A DNA stretch of 64,000 nucleotides from the NCBI RefSeq assembly GCF_013374995.1, contig NZ_CP056030.1:1582501-1646500 (forward strand). The letters are read 5' to 3'. Of the stretch, positions 63,474 through 64,000 are shown one piece after another. Source of the DNA: Pseudomonas eucalypticola. Lineage in GTDB: Bacteria > Pseudomonadota > Gammaproteobacteria > Pseudomonadales > Pseudomonadaceae. Below the pieces are notes generated by a model. It ran no database searches. It had not been told where the DNA came from and worked only from the letters and a program-made list of their open reading frames with translations. Within the stretch, counting starts at the first letter, position 1, and every line of letters starts with the position of its first letter. The position numbers and the translations under genes are program-made.

Positions 63474-64000
63474 TCGACTGGTCCACGAAAAGCGCCAGCC
63501 ACAACGGGCGGGTGGCGCTGGTCACCGGCGCGGCGCGGGGCATCGGCCTGGGCATCGCTGCCTGGCTGATCGCCGAGGGTTGGCAGGTGGTGCTCACCGA
63601 CCTCGACCGCGTGCGTGGGCCGAAAGTGGCCGGCGCCCTGGGCGAGAACGCGGTGTTCATCGCCATGGACGTGGCCGACGAGGCCCAGGTGAAAGCCGGC
63701 GTGGCCCAGGTACTGGGCCAGTTCGGCCGGCTGGACGCGCTGGTCTGCAATGCAGCCATCACCGACCCGCACAATGCCACGCTGGAGACGCTGGCGCTGG
63801 AGAAATGGAACCGGGTACTGGCGGTGAACCTGGGCGGGCCGATGTTGCTGGCCAAGCATTGCGCGCCCTACCTGCGCGCCCACTGTGGGGCCATCGTCAA
63901 CCTGGCCTCGACACGGGCGCGTCAGTCCGAAGCCGACACCGAGGCCTACGCGGCCAGCAAGGGCGGCCTGGTGGCCCTGACCCACGCCCTGGCCATCAGC
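63470..64000 (+). CDS. Short-chain dehydrogenase/reductase (partial, cut at right edge)
   Basis: 177 codons visible from GTG 63470, which overlaps the metZ stop (GTGA). The Rossmann motif is [16 protein letters not shown], then CNAAIT, catalytic Ser in [10 protein letters not shown] and YAASK (Tyr-x-x-x-Lys). The NAD(P)-dependent substrate is unknown. A gene like this follows metZ in other Pseudomonas, as I recall. Confidence 0.88.
   Translation, partial: MIDWSTKSASHNGRVALVTGAARGIGLGIAAWLIAEGWQVVLTDLDRVRGPKVAGALGENAVFIAMDVADEAQVKAGVAQVLGQFGRLDALVCNAAITDPHNATLETLALEKWNRVLAVNLGGPMLLAKHCAPYLRAHCGAIVNLASTRARQSEADTEAYAASKGGLVALTHALAIS

Overview
The window is a Pseudomonas chromosome segment, probably of the putida/fluorescens lineage rather than P. 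aeruginosa. The evidence is a GC-rich sequence, the order of the fle/fli/flh/che genes, the second stator pair motC-motD, the FleQ/FleN regulators, the HsbA-HsbR-HptB module lying inside the fli genes, and REP-type intergenic repeats. The species cannot be fixed from the sequence alone.

Bases 1-35096 are one continuous flagellar and chemotaxis locus on the + strand. It holds the end of fliS, fliT, fleQ, fleSR, fliEFGHIJ, hsbA-hsbR-hptB, fliKLMNOPQR, flhB, flhA, flhF, a candidate 29-codon micro-ORF, fleN, fliA, cheYZ, cheA, cheB, motCD, a ParA-type ATPase, a CheW-domain polar protein, cheW and a DUF2802 gene. Five strong sigma54 (-24/-12) promoters (fleS, fliE, fliK, fliL, flhA) divide it into FleQ- and FleR-type transcription units. 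The fliE and flhA leaders carry a shared GTCAAAA-NN-TTGC element at exactly the same distance from the -12 box. A sigma28-like promoter sits inside cheZ ahead of cheA.

Bases 35230-37724 hold gltX and three tRNA-Ala(GGC)/tRNA-Glu(TTC) pairs. They have a strong stable-RNA promoter, and the last two pairs form an exact 303-bp tandem duplication. Bases 37763-46398 are the most accessory-looking part: a TetR repressor with operator-like repeats and an alpha/beta hydrolase, a thioesterase, dusC, a lower-GC seven-repeat Kelch propeller gene, a five-PAS GGDEF/EAL protein on the minus strand, and a LysR regulator divergent from leuC.

Bases 46530-64000 are conserved metabolism: leuCD, leuB, asd, an Asd paralogue lacking the catalytic cysteine, fimV, truA, trpF, accD, folC, a SPOR protein, cvpA, purF, metZ, and the start of a short-chain dehydrogenase cut by the window end. 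REP-like repeats occupy several intergenic gaps (fliG-fliH, hptB-fliK, thioesterase-dusC, leuD-leuB, purF-metZ). There is no insertion sequence, phage, CRISPR array or rRNA, and no unannotated stretch longer than 300 bases. I saw no wholly new system. The best leads are the micro-ORF, the leader motif, the repeated CheY-docking-like motif in CheA, and the Kelch gene.
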